NCBI RefSeq assembly: GCF_000261365.1
Contig: NZ_AJVC01000004.1
Span: 496,001-560,000, forward strand
Length of the DNA stretch: 64,000 nt
Source: Herbaspirillum sp. GW103
Lineage (GTDB): Bacteria > Pseudomonadota > Gammaproteobacteria > Burkholderiales > Burkholderiaceae_D
Direction: 5' to 3'
Shown here: piece after piece, positions 48,006-56,552 of the stretch
Layout: the number at the start of each line of letters is the position of its first letter
Numbering within the stretch: the stretch's first letter is position 1
Made by a program: the position numbers and the translations under genes
The notes under the pieces: model-generated
Seen by the model: the letters and a program-made list of their open reading frames with translations, nothing else
The model's database searches: none
What the model was told of the DNA's origin: nothing

Positions 48006-49166
48006 TTGAATTCCACCTTGCCCGCCACCTCCATCGAAACCGTAGAGGTTCTGCTACTGGACGTCCCCACCATCCGCCCGCACCGCCTGTCCATGACCAC
48101 CATGCACCGCCAGACCCTGGTGCTGGTGCGCATCACGGGCAACGATGGCGTGGCCGGCTGGGGCGAGGCCACCACCATCGGTGGGCTGGCCTATGGTGAA
48201 GAAAGCCCGGAAAGCATCAAGGTCAACATCGACACCTACATCACACCGCTGCTGCTGGGTGCCGATGCCAACCAGGTCGCCGCGCGCATGCACCACATTG
48301 CCGAGCACGTACAAGGCAACCGCTTCGCCAAATGCGCCATCGAGACGGCGCTATCGGATGCACTGGCGCGCCGCCTGGGCGTGTCGCTGTCCACGCTCTT
48401 CGGTGGCCGCGTGCGCGAGAGCCTGCCCATCGCCTGGACCCTGGCCAGCGGCGACACCGCGCGCGACATCGAGGAGGCCGAGAAGATGCTGGCCCAGCGC
48501 CGCCACAACATCTTCAAGCTCAAGATCGGCGCGCGCACCGTGCAGCAGGATTGCGCCCACGTGGCCGCCATCAAGCGCGCACTCGGTGATCGCGGCAGCG
48601 TGCGGGTCGATGTGAACCAGGCCTGGACCGAGACCGAGGCCATGCTGGGCATGCAGCTGCTGGCCGATGCCGGCGTGGACCTGGTGGAGCAGCCCATCGC
48701 CGCCACCAATCACGACGGCCTGTATCGCCTGCGCCAGAAGAACCGTATCGCCATCATGGCCGATGAAAGCCTGCATGGTCCGCAGGATGCCTATCAACTG
48801 GCCCGCGTGGGCGCAGCCGATGTATTCGCCGTGAAGATCAACCAGTCCGGTGGACTGGCCGGTGCGCAGCAGGTGGCCGCCATCGCCGCTGCCGCCCAGG
48901 TCGAGCTGTATGGTGGCACCATGCTGGAAGGCGCCATCGGCACCATGGCCTCGGCCCAGTTGTTTGCCACCTTCGGCACGCTGGCCTGGGGTACCGAACT
49001 GTTCGGCCCGCTGCTGCTGACCGAAGAAATCCTGGCCACGCCGCTGCGTTACCGCGACTTCGCCCTGGAACTGCCGAGCGGTCCCGGCCTGGGCATCAGC
49101 CTGGATGAAGATCGCGTCAACGCGCTGCGGCGCGACCGCAAGACCCCGCTGGTCTCCGTCGCCTGA
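48006..49166 (+). CDS. catB: Muconate cycloisomerase
   Basis: This enzyme of about 386 aa turns cis,cis-muconate into muconolactone. Enolase-superfamily residues are present: FKLKIG (catalytic Lys pair), RVDVNQAW, DLVEQPI and IMADESLHG. The N-terminal sequence IETVEVLLLDVPTIRPHRLS is typical of CatB. No ATG fits: I propose TTG at 48006, because the open frame upstream runs through the LysR operator and the promoter. The ribosome binding site is weak (CGGA), so TTG at 48018 is an alternative. catA follows after 64 bp. Confidence 0.93.
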   Translation: MNSTLPATSIETVEVLLLDVPTIRPHRLSMTTMHRQTLVLVRITGNDGVAGWGEATTIGGLAYGEESPESIKVNIDTYITPLLLGADANQVAARMHHIAEHVQGNRFAKCAIETALSDALARRLGVSLSTLFGGRVRESLPIAWTLASGDTARDIEEAEKMLAQRRHNIFKLKIGARTVQQDCAHVAAIKRALGDRGSVRVDVNQAWTETEAMLGMQLLADAGVDLVEQPIAATNHDGLYRLRQKNRIAIMADESLHGPQDAYQLARVGAADVFAVKINQSGGLAGAQQVAAIAAAAQVELYGGTMLEGAIGTMASAQLFATFGTLAWGTELFGPLLLTEEILATPLRYRDFALELPSGPGLGISLDEDRVNALRRDRKTPLVSVA

Positions 49167-49230
49167 TCCATCGGCCCGGACCGACTGCACCCACCCCCAC
49201 ACATATCCAACCAGAGACAGGAGAGACAAC

Positions 49231-50142
49231 GTGGACAAGAAAGCCATCGACGCCGTACTGCAAAAAATCGAAAGCACCGAACTCGCGGAGGGCAACCAGC
49301 GTGTCAAGACCATCGTCAACCGCCTCGTGCGCGACATGTTTTATACGATTGAAGACCTGGATGTGCAGCCGGAAGAATTTTGGGCTGCCGTGGATTATCT
49401 GACCTCGGCCGGCAAGTCGGGCGAGTTCGGCCTGATCGCCGCCGGCCTGGGTTTCGAGCACTTCCTCGACCTGCGCATGGATGAAGCCGAAGCCCGCCGC
49501 GGCGTGCAGGGCGGCACCCCGCGCACCATCGAAGGACCGCTGTACGTCTCGGGCGCGCCCGAGCAGAAGGGCTTTGCGCGCATGGACAAGGATCCCCAAC
49601 CGGGCGATACCCTCTTCATGCAGGGCCAGGTCTTCGACGAACACGGCAAGCCGCTGGCCAATGCGCTGGTGGAAGTCTGGCACGCCAACCACCTGGGCCG
49701 TTATTCCTTCTTCGATCCGGAGCAAAGCCCGTTCAACCTGCGCTGCTCCATCCGCACCGACGAGCAAGGCCGCTATCGCTTCCGCAGCCGCGTACCGGTC
49801 GGCTACAGCGTGCCGCCGGGTGGTGCCACCGACCGCCTGCTCAACAAGCTGGGCCGTCACGGCAGCCGTCCTGCGCACATCCACTTCTTCGTCACGGTAC
49901 CGGGCTATCGCAAGCTGACCACGCAGATCAACATCGCCGGCGATCCGTACCTGTGGGATGACTTCGCCTTCGCCACCCGCGAAGGCCTGGTGCCGGAACT
50001 GAAGCACGTCACCGATCCGGCCGAGATCCGCAAGCATGAAGTCGATGCGCCCTTCTATGCCATCGAATTCAACTTCAACCTGCTGCCGGAACAGAACGAC
50101 CTGCCCAAGGCCGACATCAATCGTCCGCGTCTGGCCGCGTAA
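49231..50142 (+). CDS. catA: Catechol 1,2-dioxygenase
   Basis: This 303-aa non-heme iron(III) enzyme cleaves catechol between the hydroxyls to cis,cis-muconate. The N-terminal helical linker domain (IVNRLVRDMFYTIEDLDVQP) is followed by the catalytic domain with YVSGAPE, VEVWHANHLGRYSFFD (Tyr ligand) and RPAHIHFFVTVPGYRKLTTQ (His ligands). Start GTG at 49231, preceded by AGGAGAG. It converges with the LysR gene across a perfect hairpin. Confidence 0.97.
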   Translation: MDKKAIDAVLQKIESTELAEGNQRVKTIVNRLVRDMFYTIEDLDVQPEEFWAAVDYLTSAGKSGEFGLIAAGLGFEHFLDLRMDEAEARRGVQGGTPRTIEGPLYVSGAPEQKGFARMDKDPQPGDTLFMQGQVFDEHGKPLANALVEVWHANHLGRYSFFDPEQSPFNLRCSIRTDEQGRYRFRSRVPVGYSVPPGGATDRLLNKLGRHGSRPAHIHFFVTVPGYRKLTTQINIAGDPYLWDDFAFATREGLVPELKHVTDPAEIRKHEVDAPFYAIEFNFNLLPEQNDLPKADINRPRLAA

Positions 50143-50165
50143 GCCAGCGCTGACCGGAAAGACCA

Positions 50166-50189
50166 CGGGCCATGCAGCTGCATGGCCCG
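50166..50189. terminator. Perfect 24-bp palindrome between convergent catA and lysR genes
   Basis: CGGGCCATGCAG is followed directly by its reverse complement CTGCATGGCCCG. It is 23 bp past the catA stop and 34 bp before the LysR gene end. There is no T-run, so it may be a weak bidirectional terminator or an mRNA-stabilising hairpin. Confidence 0.55.
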
Positions 50190-50223
50190 CGTAGTTTGCC
50201 TGGCGCGCACTGCGCGAGCGTGT

Positions 50224-51126
50224 TCAGGGGTATTGCTCTGCCTGCATCCGTGCAATTTCTGCGGCGGTCGTCCGCAGTTTTTCCAGCAACAACGAACGAT
50301 CATTGGCACGGAAATTCATGATCACCGGTGAGTACACCCCCTTGTTGGACAAGGGTCGATACACCACGTCAGAACGGTGCAGCCCCTGCACCGAACGCGG
50401 CACCAGCGTGACCCCGACACCCGCTGCCACCAGGCCGATGGCCGTCTGCATTTCATTGGCTTCCTTGACGATGGTCGGGCGCAGGGCGCGGCTGGAAAAA
50501 AGCTCCAGCACCTGATCCGCATAACTCGGACGCGGTCTTGCCGGATAGAGAATGAAGCGCTCCTCGGCCAGCTGCGCCAGCGTCACCTTGCTGCGCGCCT
50601 GCAGCGCATGGCCCAGCGGGAACACCGCCACCAGTGGCTCTTCCACGACGGTCTCGCAGAGGATGTCAGGGTCGCTGATGGGCAGGCGTCCGAAGCCGAC
50701 ATCGATGCGCCCGGACTTGAGCGCCTCGATCTGTTCCATGGTCACGATCTCGGAAAATCCGATTTCAATTTCCGGCATGTCGGTGCGGAAACGCTTGATC
50801 ATCTCGGGCAGCAAGCCATACAGCGCCGAGGGCACGAAACCGATGTTGAACCAGTGCTGCTGGCCACGGGCGATGACGCGAGTACCTTCCTCGATCTGCT
50901 CCAGACGGGACAATACCTGCAAGGTCTGTTCATAGAAAAACTTGCCCGCCATGGTAAGCGCAATCGGACGCGAGGCACGGTCGATCAGCTCGGCGCCGAG
51001 CAGATCCTCCAGCTGGCGGATCTGCCGGCTCAGGGGCGGCTGGGCGATGTGCAGCAGTTCAGCTGCACGGCTGAAACTGAGCGTGCTGGCGACGGCATTG
51101 AAATACTTGAGATGACGCAGTTCCAC
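50224..51126 (-). CDS. LysR-family regulator, CatR/BenM-like
   Basis: This 300-aa regulator has the LysR helix-turn-helix (MELRHLKYFNAVASTLSFSR, AAELLHIAQPPLSRQIRQLE) and a full effector-binding domain. The HIAQPPLSRQIRQLEDLLG form is usual in CatR/CatM/BenM proteins that respond to cis,cis-muconate. The start is GTG at 51126, with GGAGG 4 bp upstream; the open frame to 51174 is less likely. The perfect CatM/BenM-type site upstream of catB is the probable target. Confidence 0.9.
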   Translation of the reverse strand: MELRHLKYFNAVASTLSFSRAAELLHIAQPPLSRQIRQLEDLLGAELIDRASRPIALTMAGKFFYEQTLQVLSRLEQIEEGTRVIARGQQHWFNIGFVPSALYGLLPEMIKRFRTDMPEIEIGFSEIVTMEQIEALKSGRIDVGFGRLPISDPDILCETVVEEPLVAVFPLGHALQARSKVTLAQLAEERFILYPARPRPSYADQVLELFSSRALRPTIVKEANEMQTAIGLVAAGVGVTLVPRSVQGLHRSDVVYRPLSNKGVYSPVIMNFRANDRSLLLEKLRTTAAEIARMQAEQYP

Positions 51127-51551
51127 ACTACCTCCGAGGCATACCATGATGCTGATCTGATATTGTACGTTCATCCACCGACCGCATAGAATCGACGATC
51201 AGCCGGCCGCAGAGCCGTGCTCCACAGCAACGAGGCCCGCGTCCACGGCAGCAGGGTCCGACCAGAAGACCGTAGAGGAGACCGAGATGATCCATCCCGC
51301 CCACGCAGGCGCGCTTTGCCCTGCACACCGCCGACGACCTTCCACCTCGGGCATGAAACTTGCACTTGCATGAGGCTGAACGCAGCCGCCGCTGGCTGAG
51401 GGAAAGCAGACAGCGCGCACTCCGTTCGCATCGTCCATGAAGGTGCAAGGCAGACCGGCACCCGCGCCCTCTGCTGGCAGCAGCACCCCTACCCGGTACC
51501 ACCGCTTTTCCGCCACCGGCCCGTGCGGAAGAGCCGCGTTAAGAGGTTAAC
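51127..51551. other. Divergent intergenic region between the LysR and AraC genes
   Basis: This 425-bp region should hold the promoters of both regulators. Overlapping minus-strand frames are open but show no family and no good start. An imperfect inverted repeat, TTGCACTTGCATG at 51360-51372 and CATGAAGGTGCAA at 51436-51448 (10 of 13 match), could be an operator. I see no RNA gene. Confidence 0.4.
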
Positions 51552-52568
51552 ATGCTCAATACTGTCCACGCGCTCAGTCTGGAGCCCTTGTATCGTCGCC
51601 GCGTTTTTCACTCCACCCGCAAGGTCGACTGTCATGCCCAGGTCGCCAATGAACTGGCGGAACATGACCTGTTCTGGAAGGGCGACGATGTCGATACCGT
51701 GCTCTTCAAGGCGGCGATCCAGCAGTTGCAGATCTTCATGCTCAAGTATGGCGCGGAGGTGATCGTGCGTCCGCGCCCCTTCAACGGTTTCGCACTGGTA
51801 CACATGACCCTGTCGGGCAGTGCCGAGATCGAATCGGATGGCCGCAAGGTGTGCATCCCGCAGGGGCAGACGGCGCTAATCGCACCAAAACGGAATCTGC
51901 GCCTGTGGTGGCAGGCAGGCTCCGAACAACTGATCCTGAAAGTGCCGCTGGCACTGTTCGAGGAGTTGCGCGCGATCGGCCAGTGCGGTCCTGTGGAGGT
52001 ACCCTCGGTGTTCCTGCTGCCCGAGCAGGCCGCCCCCTATTGGGACTTGCTGATCCAGTCACTGCTGCGCGTGCTGGCCTTGCCGGCTCAAGGGGCAGAA
52101 CAGGGGCAATGGGTGCAGCACTTCGAGCGCAGCGCTGCGCAATTCCTGCTCTCACAACTGACCAGCACGGTCGAACCCGTACATGCCTGCACCGCCGGTC
52201 AACGTGCGGCCAGCGAATCCGCAGACAGCCTGGTGGGTGCAGGCAAGCTGCAGCGCCTGGACATGCTGGAACGCTACATCCGCAGCCGCCTGTGCGCGCC
52301 GCTGGCACTGGCCGATCTGGCCGGTGCGGCCGGCGTGAGCGTACGTGCGCTCAATGCGCTGTGCCATCAGCAATATGGCGTGGCGCCTATGGACCTGCTG
52401 CGCAATATCCGGCTCGATGCCGTGCGCGAGCGACTGCTCACGCATCCCGGTGCCAACATCACCGATACCGCGTTTGAATTCGGATTCGGCCATCTGGGGC
52501 GATTCTCGGCCTACTATCGCGAGCGCTTCGGCGAATTGCCCAAGCAGACGCGCAGCGTGACACGCTGA
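51552..52568 (+). CDS. AraC-family activator, XylS/AndR-like
   Basis: This 338-aa protein has an N-terminal cupin-like effector domain of the AraC_binding_2 type (VIVRPRPFNGFALVHMTLSG, GQTALIAPKRNLRLWWQAGS) and two C-terminal helix-turn-helix motifs (APLALADLAGAAGVSVRALN and NITDTAFEFGFGHLGRFSAY). This arrangement is that of XylS, BenR, AntR and AndR, activators of aromatic dioxygenase operons. The TGCA-N6-GGNTA half-sites upstream of the dioxygenase genes support the link. It converges with the hybrid kinase gene. Confidence 0.88.
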   Translation: MLNTVHALSLEPLYRRRVFHSTRKVDCHAQVANELAEHDLFWKGDDVDTVLFKAAIQQLQIFMLKYGAEVIVRPRPFNGFALVHMTLSGSAEIESDGRKVCIPQGQTALIAPKRNLRLWWQAGSEQLILKVPLALFEELRAIGQCGPVEVPSVFLLPEQAAPYWDLLIQSLLRVLALPAQGAEQGQWVQHFERSAAQFLLSQLTSTVEPVHACTAGQRAASESADSLVGAGKLQRLDMLERYIRSRLCAPLALADLAGAAGVSVRALNALCHQQYGVAPMDLLRNIRLDAVRERLLTHPGANITDTAFEFGFGHLGRFSAYYRERFGELPKQTRSVTR

Positions 52569-52611
52569 AAATATCGGTGCAGGGCAACGAACCGTAACCC
52601 GTCGACCGCAC

Positions 52612-55600
52612 TCAGGTCGCAGCCTCGATGGCCTGCATCCACTGCATGCAGGCCGCCAGCGCCGTGCTCTCACCTGCCGTGACGGCTTGCTGGAGTGCGA
52701 TGCTGCGCGCAGCGAGGGCATCCCATCCCAGGGCTTGCAGCCCGCCCTGCAGACGATGCAGGATGCGCACCACACGCTCACGGTCAGCGCTATCGATGGC
52801 CTGCTGCAGTTTGTCCTTTTCCAGCGGCCAGCTCTGCCGGAAAGCCTCCCGCAATACCCGCTCGAACGGATCGCCCGGGAGCGCCTGCACAGTGGGCGCC
52901 AGGGGCGCTGGCGCCGTGTTCAGCAGCCCCGCCAGTACCTCCTGCATCTGTTGCAGCGAAGCTGGCTTGGTGAGCAGAGCATCGAACAGCGCTGCCGGCA
53001 ATTGCGCCAGACTGCCCGGACCCGCCGCCGTGGTGGCGATGATGCGCGCCTGCGGCTGCTGCGCCCGCACGCGGGTGGCCAGCGCCACGCCATCCAGACC
53101 GGGGATGCCGAGGTCGGTGATGAGCACATCGGCCGGACGCATCTGCCACTGCGCCAGCGCCTCCAGACCATCGCGTGCCAGACGAGGGGAGGCACAACCC
53201 AGCGTCTGCAACTGTTGCTGCATCAAGGTCAGGTTCACATAGTCATCCTCGACCACCAGCACGTCGAGTCCGCTGGCTACGCTCACCACCTGCGGGGCAG
53301 GCGGTGCATCCGCCGTTGCTGGCTGCCTGGCCAGCGCGCGCAGCCAGGCCTGCCGGTCGAAGGCACTGACCTGCCGCCAGCCAGCGGCGAGGCTGGGGAG
53401 AGGGACTGCATCAGGGCAGATCAGCACGGCCTGCATGGAGCGGCTTGGTGCGCTGGCGATGAAGTCGTCCACGCAGTCCGGTGCGACCAGATGGATCGCC
53501 ACCCCGTACGACTCGGCCGCATCACTGCACCCGGCACCCCAACTGGTGAGATAGTCACGGAGCATGGCCGCCATGTCCGCATCGTGACAATGCAGCACCA
53601 CGATCTGAGCAGCCAGCGGGCGCAAGACAGGCAGTGTGGGGCGTGCATCGAGCAGCGACAGGGTGATTTGCGCACCAAAGACGCTGCCCTTGCCCAGCTC
53701 GCTGTCGAGCGTGATGTCGCCACCCATCAGCTCGGCCAGGCGGCGACACAACGACAAGCCCAGGCCGGTTCCACCGAAGCGCTGGCTGATGCTGTCATCG
53801 GCCTGCTGCAAGGACTTGAAGATGCGCTGGCGGGCACCGGTCGAGACGCCGATACCGGTGTCGCTGACCTCGAAGCGCAGCACCATGCGCGCAGGCTCGC
53901 GGCGCAACGGCCGGACCGACAGCGTGACGGCGCCCCGGGCGGTGAACTTCACGGCATTGCCCACGAGATTGTGCAGGATCTGCATGAGCCGGCGGGAATC
54001 TCCGAGCAAGGGCTGTTCCAGCTCCACCGAGGGCAGGCAGCGCAACGCCAGTCCCTTGTCCAGCGCCAACGGAGCGAACAGTTGTGCGCACTGTTCCAGC
54101 AAGTCGTTGACCTGCAAAGTCTCCGCGGCCAGCGTGATGGATTGCGACTCGATCTTGGTGATGTCGAGGATGTCGTTGACCAGACCCATGAGCATGTCGA
54201 AGGCATGGCGTATCAGTTCGATGCGCTGCCGCTGCGGTGGCAGCAGATCCTCGCGCGCCAGCAACTCCATATGCCCGATGGCGCCATGCAGTGGGGTACG
54301 AATCTCGTGGCTGACCTGGGCCAGGAACATGGACTTGGCCTGGTTGGCGCGGTCGGCCATGCTCTTGGCTTCGCGCATGAGCGCTTCGTGGGCCTTCTGC
54401 ATGTTGAGGTCGATCATGCCCAGCAACAGCACATCCTGGCCGGAAAAGCGCGTGCGTGACCAGACCGCGCCCAGATGGCTGACCGCGCCATCGCGCAGAG
54501 GCAGCTCGGCCTCGATCATGGCCTGGCGCAGATTGTCCCCCACCCGCACCGCCGTGAGGATCTGCGCATAGAAGGAAGCGCTGGGCAACGCCGACTGTTC
54601 CAGCATTCGCGCCGCGACCGCATTGCGCAGCACCACCTCGCCGGAACCGGGCGCATAGACGGCGATTCCGACCGGCAGGGTATCGATGATGGTCTGGCTG
54701 AACTGGCGGCTTTCGACCATGGCCAGCGCCTTCTTCTGCAGCGGACCGATCACGCAACGGTCGAAGTACAAGGTGGCAGCCCAGACGAAGAGCAGCGCAA
54801 ACAGGCCCCAGAATGCCCCGGTGGTGAAATTGCCCTGCAAACCGGCCAGCACGTCGTGCCAGGTGAAGGTAAGCACCACCACCCATTCGGGGCCCTCGAT
54901 GGTCTGGGCGATGAAGAAGCTGCCATCCTCGTGGAAATGACCGACGTGATCATGCGGGTCCATGACATGCCGCACATGCTCTTCGATGTGACGCATCAAC
55001 AGCGCACTGACGCCAGGGTCGGGCTCGCTGAGCAAGCGGGTGCTGCCCTGCCCTTCAAAGACCATCAGGCCGGGCATCTCTTCATCCTTCATGAAGAACT
55101 GGCGGAACTGGCTGGCCGGGACCGAGAACACGGCCGTTGCCTGATCACCCTTGTCCAGCGCGATCCGCACGGCCAGCCGGGTGACCGCCGAACGCAGCAG
55201 CGGCGCACTGAAGGCCGGGCTCATCCACAGTACCCGCTGGCCGGTACTGCCCTGGGCGCGCGCCGCACGTTCGCGTTCGGCGGCGAAGGCGGCATCCACC
55301 GGTGCGCTCATGGCACTGATGAAGGGCGAGGTGCCGAGCTGGCGCACCTGTTGTTCTTCCTCGTTCGACAGCGGCGGTGACACCGCCAGAAAGCCGGCGT
55401 CAGCGGTATAGATGAAACCGTCCAGTGTCACCCCGGGTTCGGCCGGATTGAACATCGGCAGGGCCGACGCCTGCCGTAACAGGAGCAGCAGCGCGGCCAG
55501 GCGCTGGCGGTCGGCCGCGGTATCGCCGCGGATGAGCAGCGTGAAGGGCACTACCGTCAGGCTCTCCGGACTGCGGCTCATCTCGCCCGGGTCGACACGC

Positions 55601-55884
55601 TCGCTGTAGGTGTCGAGCACCAGCAATTCCTTTTTATAGAGATGCTGTAGACGGGCGTACATCTCGGCGAACTGGATGACACGCGCGGTGAGACGATCCA
55701 CCTCCGACTTGATCTGCTCGCGCTTGCTGGTGAAGCTGCCGATCTGGCGCTCTCGGAACTGCGCAAAGGCGCTATAGCCCAAAAACACCATGGCACAGAC
55801 GATGGCCACCGACAGCAAGCTGGCGCAGCCATACAGCAACCGCCGGTAATAGCGCTCCGACAGTGCAAGGATCTGGCGCGGCAT
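52612..55884 (-). CDS. Unorthodox hybrid sensor histidine kinase (RocS/BvgS-like)
   Basis: This 1090-aa inner-membrane kinase has one membrane helix near residues 15-40, a periplasmic sensor of about 320 residues, a second helix (FWGLFALLFVWAATLYF), a PAS-like domain (about 395-500), HisKA with H526 (AQVSHEIRTPLHG), an ATPase domain (NLVGNAVKFTARG, DTGIGVS, GTGLGLSLC), a degenerate receiver-like stretch (about 760-870), a receiver with D924 (VLITDLGIPGLDG) and an Hpt domain with H1043 (HRLQGG, not the usual HxLKGS). This is a phosphorelay kinase of the BvgS/RocS type. It ends the fimbrial run, 8 bp after the response-regulator gene. Confidence 0.92.
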   Translation of the reverse strand: MPRQILALSERYYRRLLYGCASLLSVAIVCAMVFLGYSAFAQFRERQIGSFTSKREQIKSEVDRLTARVIQFAEMYARLQHLYKKELLVLDTYSERVDPGEMSRSPESLTVVPFTLLIRGDTAADRQRLAALLLLLRQASALPMFNPAEPGVTLDGFIYTADAGFLAVSPPLSNEEEQQVRQLGTSPFISAMSAPVDAAFAAERERAARAQGSTGQRVLWMSPAFSAPLLRSAVTRLAVRIALDKGDQATAVFSVPASQFRQFFMKDEEMPGLMVFEGQGSTRLLSEPDPGVSALLMRHIEEHVRHVMDPHDHVGHFHEDGSFFIAQTIEGPEWVVVLTFTWHDVLAGLQGNFTTGAFWGLFALLFVWAATLYFDRCVIGPLQKKALAMVESRQFSQTIIDTLPVGIAVYAPGSGEVVLRNAVAARMLEQSALPSASFYAQILTAVRVGDNLRQAMIEAELPLRDGAVSHLGAVWSRTRFSGQDVLLLGMIDLNMQKAHEALMREAKSMADRANQAKSMFLAQVSHEIRTPLHGAIGHMELLAREDLLPPQRQRIELIRHAFDMLMGLVNDILDITKIESQSITLAAETLQVNDLLEQCAQLFAPLALDKGLALRCLPSVELEQPLLGDSRRLMQILHNLVGNAVKFTARGAVTLSVRPLRREPARMVLRFEVSDTGIGVSTGARQRIFKSLQQADDSISQRFGGTGLGLSLCRRLAELMGGDITLDSELGKGSVFGAQITLSLLDARPTLPVLRPLAAQIVVLHCHDADMAAMLRDYLTSWGAGCSDAAESYGVAIHLVAPDCVDDFIASAPSRSMQAVLICPDAVPLPSLAAGWRQVSAFDRQAWLRALARQPATADAPPAPQVVSVASGLDVLVVEDDYVNLTLMQQQLQTLGCASPRLARDGLEALAQWQMRPADVLITDLGIPGLDGVALATRVRAQQPQARIIATTAAGPGSLAQLPAALFDALLTKPASLQQMQEVLAGLLNTAPAPLAPTVQALPGDPFERVLREAFRQSWPLEKDKLQQAIDSADRERVVRILHRLQGGLQALGWDALAARSIALQQAVTAGESTALAACMQWMQAIEAAT

Positions 55885-55892
55885 GGATGGCC

Positions 55893-56552
55893 TCAGTCGC
55901 CCAGGTTCTGGAAGACCCGGCTCAGTTCAACATCATTGCTCACGCCCAGCTTCTTCATGGCGGCCACCTTCTGGTTGCTGATGGTCTTGGGACTGCGATG
56001 CAGCCGCTCGGCAATGGCGCTGATGGACATCCCCTGGCAGATCATGCGCGCTACCACCAGCTCACGCTCGGACAACTGGGCCAGTCCGCTCTGGCGTGCG
56101 TTGACGTTGAAGAGACTGCCCAGCAAGGCCGACGCCAGCGACTGCGGCAGGTAGACCTGACCGTTCCGGACACTGCAGACGGCTTGCGGCAGGTTCACGA
56201 AATCGCTGCGATTCTTGCCGATGAAACCGGCCGCACCCAGCTCCAGTGCGCTGGAGATGATCTGCGGCTGGGCATGGGCACTGAGGAAGATGACCTTCAT
56301 CGCCGGATGCTGGCGCCGCAGCCGCTTGAGCAGATCCAGGCCGTCGGCGTGCGGATCATCATCGAAGGCGTAGTCGCACAGCAGCACGTCCACCGGCTCG
56401 CGCTCCAGGCAGGCCATGAGCTGCGCGATGCTCTCGGCCGAGAAGGCCAGGACGAGATCGGGGCAAGTCGCCAGGATGGCTTCGATGCCTCGCAACACCA
56501 CCGGATAATCATCGGCGATCCCGACCCGTATCGTTGTCCCCTTAGTCGCCAT
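55893..56552 (-). CDS. NarL/LuxR-type response regulator (RocA-like)
   Basis: This 219-aa regulator has a receiver domain with D60 in LLCDYAFDDDPHADGLDLL and Lys in FIGKNRSDF, then a LuxR-type helix-turn-helix (LSERELVVARMICQGMSISA, HRSPKTISNQKVAAMKKLGV). The ATG at 56552 follows AGAGGGGA and overlaps the upstream EAL gene by 11 bases. The kinase gene follows after 8 bp. It is the likely transcriptional output of that kinase, possibly acting on the fimbrial promoter. Confidence 0.92.
   Translation of the reverse strand: MATKGTTIRVGIADDYPVVLRGIEAILATCPDLVLAFSAESIAQLMACLEREPVDVLLCDYAFDDDPHADGLDLLKRLRRQHPAMKVIFLSAHAQPQIISSALELGAAGFIGKNRSDFVNLPQAVCSVRNGQVYLPQSLASALLGSLFNVNARQSGLAQLSERELVVARMICQGMSISAIAERLHRSPKTISNQKVAAMKKLGVSNDVELSRVFQNLGD

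Noticed and set aside
51128..51502. A 124-codon minus-strand frame between the LysR and AraC genes
   Set aside because: It overlaps other open frames in the same region, has no domain or good start, and lies where two divergent promoters are expected.
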